DNA of 64,000 bases from Alisma plantago-aquatica (Eukaryota > Streptophyta > Magnoliopsida > Alismatales > Alismataceae), in NCBI GenBank assembly GCA_963693085.1, contig OY856410.1, forward strand, positions 891,139,835 to 891,203,834, read 5' to 3'. Under the pieces are notes generated by a model, which worked only from the letters and a program-made list of their open reading frames with translations, was not told where the DNA came from and searched no databases. Shown here in pieces: positions 61,211 to 64,000 of the stretch. The position numbers were made by a program, and so were the translations under genes. Numbering within the stretch: the first letter of the stretch is position 1; each line of letters opens with the position of its first letter.

Positions 61211-62800
61211 TCGCTTGAGCTCCTACTTTTCTTGAAGGCTATGCTTTGGTGACCACAAATTCAATAACTTGGTAAACTATTGCACAATACTATGGAGATG
61301 CTTCGTTTAGAGGACATGACCCTGATGTGGATTTTATTCTTGATCTCAATAAGAATTTGTAAATTCTTTCTCTAGATCCATGTCATTCTTATGTATTTCT
61401 TTCTATTTCCATGTATTTTACTCTTTATGAGATTATCATGAATGTATTAAGAAATGGAGCACATAAATTTCTTATGGATACATTTAACTTTTTGGAGTAG
61501 TAATTTAGTAAATCCTCTTAATATTAACATGGATTTAAATAATATGTGCTATCACATTCACAATTAATGTACTCAATTAATTTTTTGTAGCAATTTGTGA
61601 GAATATCGATCAAGAAATACTTGGACCCAGCAAAAACTCAGTCAAAATTATTCTTGACCAAAGTGACATTTGTAACAAAATTTATTTGAATCTTTCAAAA
61701 CTTAGGTTTAAATATTCAAACCTGTAAGGATTTCTTGGATTCTATATCTGACATAAATGCCTTATCATGGAAATTGAGATGACAGAGGGGGATAAATTAT
61801 GCAAAGCAGAAAATTCTTTCCATTTGTGCTCAATAGAATTCATTTAAAACTTGGTTTTCAGACTCAAATTTTTGTGTGGTTTTTATCTGCTACACCCGAT
61901 ATGATTGATTTATCATTAAGGTTGAAATCTTAAATAGATACTTATTGAATACTTTTTCTTATGTTTGAGCTCTACTTACTTGACATGAGATTAAGGGGGA
62001 GTTCAAAGTCCTTTAATATAACTTGCATATCTCATTCTTCTCTGAATTGATTCTCTATATTAATGTAGGCTTAGCATTCTTTGACATTTGATTTAGATAT
62101 TCTTTTAAGAGTTGTTATTATGGTACTTAATGGCTTCTCTATATCAATATGGTCTTAACATCCCTTATATTTGGTCTAGCGATACTTTTATTGACCTCAT
62201 TATATGATTAATTAGTTATCTATATCAATATGGGCTTAACATCCCATATACTTGCACTAGAGATATTTTTGTCGACCTCATCATTGTTATTAATGGATTA
62301 TCTAATAATTTCTGGGTTTAACATCCCTTGGAAATGATTGAGAAAACATTTTTTTACTTTTGATGGCAACTCTATATCATAGTGGACTTAACATTCCTTA
62401 CTGTTGGTTTAGAGTATATTTTTTATATTTATGCTTTATGGGTGACTATTGTCATAAAGGACTAAGCATTCCTTTCATTGGAAATTACAAACCCCTCTTT
62501 TAATGTTCCTTGATCGTATGGCTTTTTGACTATACCTTAATGTATATATTTTTTATATCCATTTTTGACCAAGTACAAGTTTTTCCCTCTCTAAAATGAC
62601 TATCTGGGTTAGGGGTAGTGTCTCCTTGAGGGGGAGCATTGGTATGTTTTGACCTTTTTTACTTTGATAAAAGGGGGAGAATAACCCATGGAATAAATTG
62701 GAGATAAATTTGGCTATCAACTATCAACAAAGCAATTTAAAGGTATGAAGTTTTAAATTTTCTATTCTTAATTTATCTTATGGAATATTTATCATCATCA
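61211..62800 (+). other. Non-coding 3' interior of E with ~80-bp repeats
   Basis: From about 62060 to 62480, six diverged units with a core like GGGCTTAACATCCCTT (near 62069, 62150, 62231, 62310, 62386, 62461), spaced 75-82 bp. These match, in the same element orientation, the repeats before the polypurine tract of D. Between 61211 and 62050 I see nothing coding. Confidence 0.6.
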
Positions 62801-63202
62801 AAAGGGGGAGATTGTTGGTTTTTAGATATGCCACACTAAAATTTCAATTATGCAAATATTTCCAAAATGGTATTGCTAACATGTCTATTAAGTATTTCAG
62901 GGAACTATGTCAAGATCTAACTACTACAATTCTATATGTTTTGATGCTTGTAGGAGAAGTTGTAAGATGAATATAATTGTACAAATTGGTATCAAAGGTG
63001 TAGGTCTACACTACACCTTGCCATCATTATAGCCTAAGCCCTAGCATAAATACTAGTATCCTCTCCACCTAATACTACTTTACCAATAACCAATAAATAC
63101 ATTGGCTATCTATAAAAGTAATTTAAAGGTATAAAGGTATGAAGTTCTAAATTTGCTATTTTCAATTTATCTTACAAAAATCATCAACAAAAAGGGGGAT
63201 AT
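62801..63202 (+). repeat. Duplicated polypurine tract / LTR-start unit in E
   Basis: AAAGGGGGAG plus an LTR start (62801-62813) is followed after ~170 bp of LTR sequence by ATTGGTATCAAAGG (62976-62989), which looks like a primer site. A short spacer follows, then a second copy of the sequence that precedes the tract (TTTAAAGGTAT.. and TTTATCTTA..), and again AAAAGGGGGAT and an LTR start (63203). Reads as a tandem element junction with a deleted middle LTR. Confidence 0.6.
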
Positions 63203-64000
63203 TGTTGGCTTTTTGGATAAGCCACATTCAAATGTTGATGATGCAAATATTTCCCAAATGTTGTTACTAACATGTGTATTAAGTATTTCATGTGATCAAG
63301 GAACTATGTCAAGATCCAACTACAAAGATTATGCAATTCTATATGTTTGGATGCTTGCAGGCCTAGTTGTACAATGAATATAATTGTACAAATGATCTTT
63401 CATACAACTTGATAGGTATGATATAAGGACAAGTGATTATCTTCCAAAACCTACCCAAAATCCTATCCTACACTCACATGAAGACTTTAGGATTGATAGG
63501 ATTCATATGAGTCTTTAATAGGACATCACATACATTGCAAATCTTTGCATTGAGTCCTTCTAGGTCAAAAACATTTGTGGTCTGGGACACACTAGGTTGA
63601 AGACTTAGAAAAACTGAGAAAGATCATTGCATATCTAAAGTTCTGAGTCAATGTAGATCAACAATATTTTCAACCGGATAGTCAGTAGAAGAAAAGTTCA
63701 AACAAAAAGAGCAATTGTGAGGAGATTAACTAACTCATAGCCATTGGAGTCCAGAACTTTTTTTGATCAAAAATATTATTGATCGATACATTTTCATTTG
63801 ACAATATTGTGGATCAAAAGTGTTCTAAAAACTTTTATGTAAATGATCAAAATAGCCATTGTAATTTTTTTGACTTAATCCTAGTGTCTTGTTTTCATCC
63901 TAGAACACTCTAGACACTACCCAAATCTTCCCTTACCTCTTTGAAATATTTCCTATGAATAGGAGTGGCCTTAGGACACCTAAACAACAAGTTTGCATAC
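63203..64000 (+). repeat. Right LTR of E, incomplete at the window edge
   Basis: At least 798 bp. Near the end, CCTATGAATAGGAGTGGCC (63952-63970) occupies the place of D's CCTATAAATAGG TATA region, suggesting a damaged TATA box. The right end lies outside the window. Confidence 0.65.

Larger units (their letters stand above)
59223..64000 (+). mobile_element. Element E: SIRE-like copia relative, decayed, runs off the window
   Basis: Plus-strand element. The left LTR starts TGTTGGCTTTTTAGATATGCC at 59223. A related LTR start lies at 63203 after the purine tract AAAAAGGGGGATAT (63189-63202) and continues to the window edge. A third, shortened LTR start lies at 62813 after AAAAGGGGGAGAT. The interior carries a degraded reading frame (60008-61207) and a block of ~80-bp TTAACATCCC repeats (62060-62480). 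Purine tract, interior repeats and LTR palindromes are shared with D, so the two belong to one larger group. Target duplication cannot be checked. Confidence 0.75.

Overview
This window is plant nuclear DNA, AT-rich and built almost entirely of nested transposable elements. I see no intact host gene. A flowering plant with a repeat-rich genome is indicated by the long-LTR Ty3/gypsy chromovirus (chromodomain at the end of pol), the SIRE-like Ty1/copia relatives, a Helitron 3' end, a tRNA-type SINE and initiator-tRNA-Met primer sites (TGGTATCAGAGC). I cannot name the species.

Layout. (1) 1-6106: right-hand part of a Helitron, ending in a hairpin and CTAG, inserted in the 3' LTR of a small minus-strand copia-like element, X (6107-16463). 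(2) X is split by element L (6421-13963), a large retrotransposon derivative with two ~3.43-kb LTRs, only 675 bp of internal DNA and a perfect 5-bp target duplication (GTCAC). (3) 16785-53207 is one solo LTR, element C (GAATG on both sides), opened by two insertions. The first is B (17355-43125, plus strand, LTRs ~4.8 kb, internal region decayed). B's 5' LTR is itself interrupted by A (19065-32291, minus strand, 4.2-kb LTRs, ATATG duplication). A is the only element here with a recognisable gag-protease-RT-RNase H-integrase-chromodomain polyprotein. The second insertion in C is D (46588-52465, minus strand), a young copia-type element with 1418-bp LTRs and a 547-codon intact gag but no pol. 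(4) 53213-59222: mostly unclassified AT-rich DNA, with a 161-bp SINE bounded by 13-bp direct repeats. (5) 59223 to the window end: element E, a SIRE-like relative of D with a decayed reading frame resembling the putative plant transposon protein domain, a tandem duplication of its polypurine tract plus LTR start, and a right LTR that runs off the window.

Order of insertion from the nesting: C and X are older than their inserts; B entered C; A entered B; D entered C recently. A, B and C have related LTR ends, so one gypsy lineage has inserted into its own LTRs. A is dead: ten in-frame stops, one frameshift and a changed residue in the RT active site, with stop codons of the kind left by cytosine deamination. 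D, which has only gag, would need enzymes from another element to move. Unusual structure lies in the LTRs: a higher-order CCAAT hairpin minisatellite in B, clusters of CGGTCGAC palindromes in the U3 of D and E, and other short repeats at comparable places in L and C.
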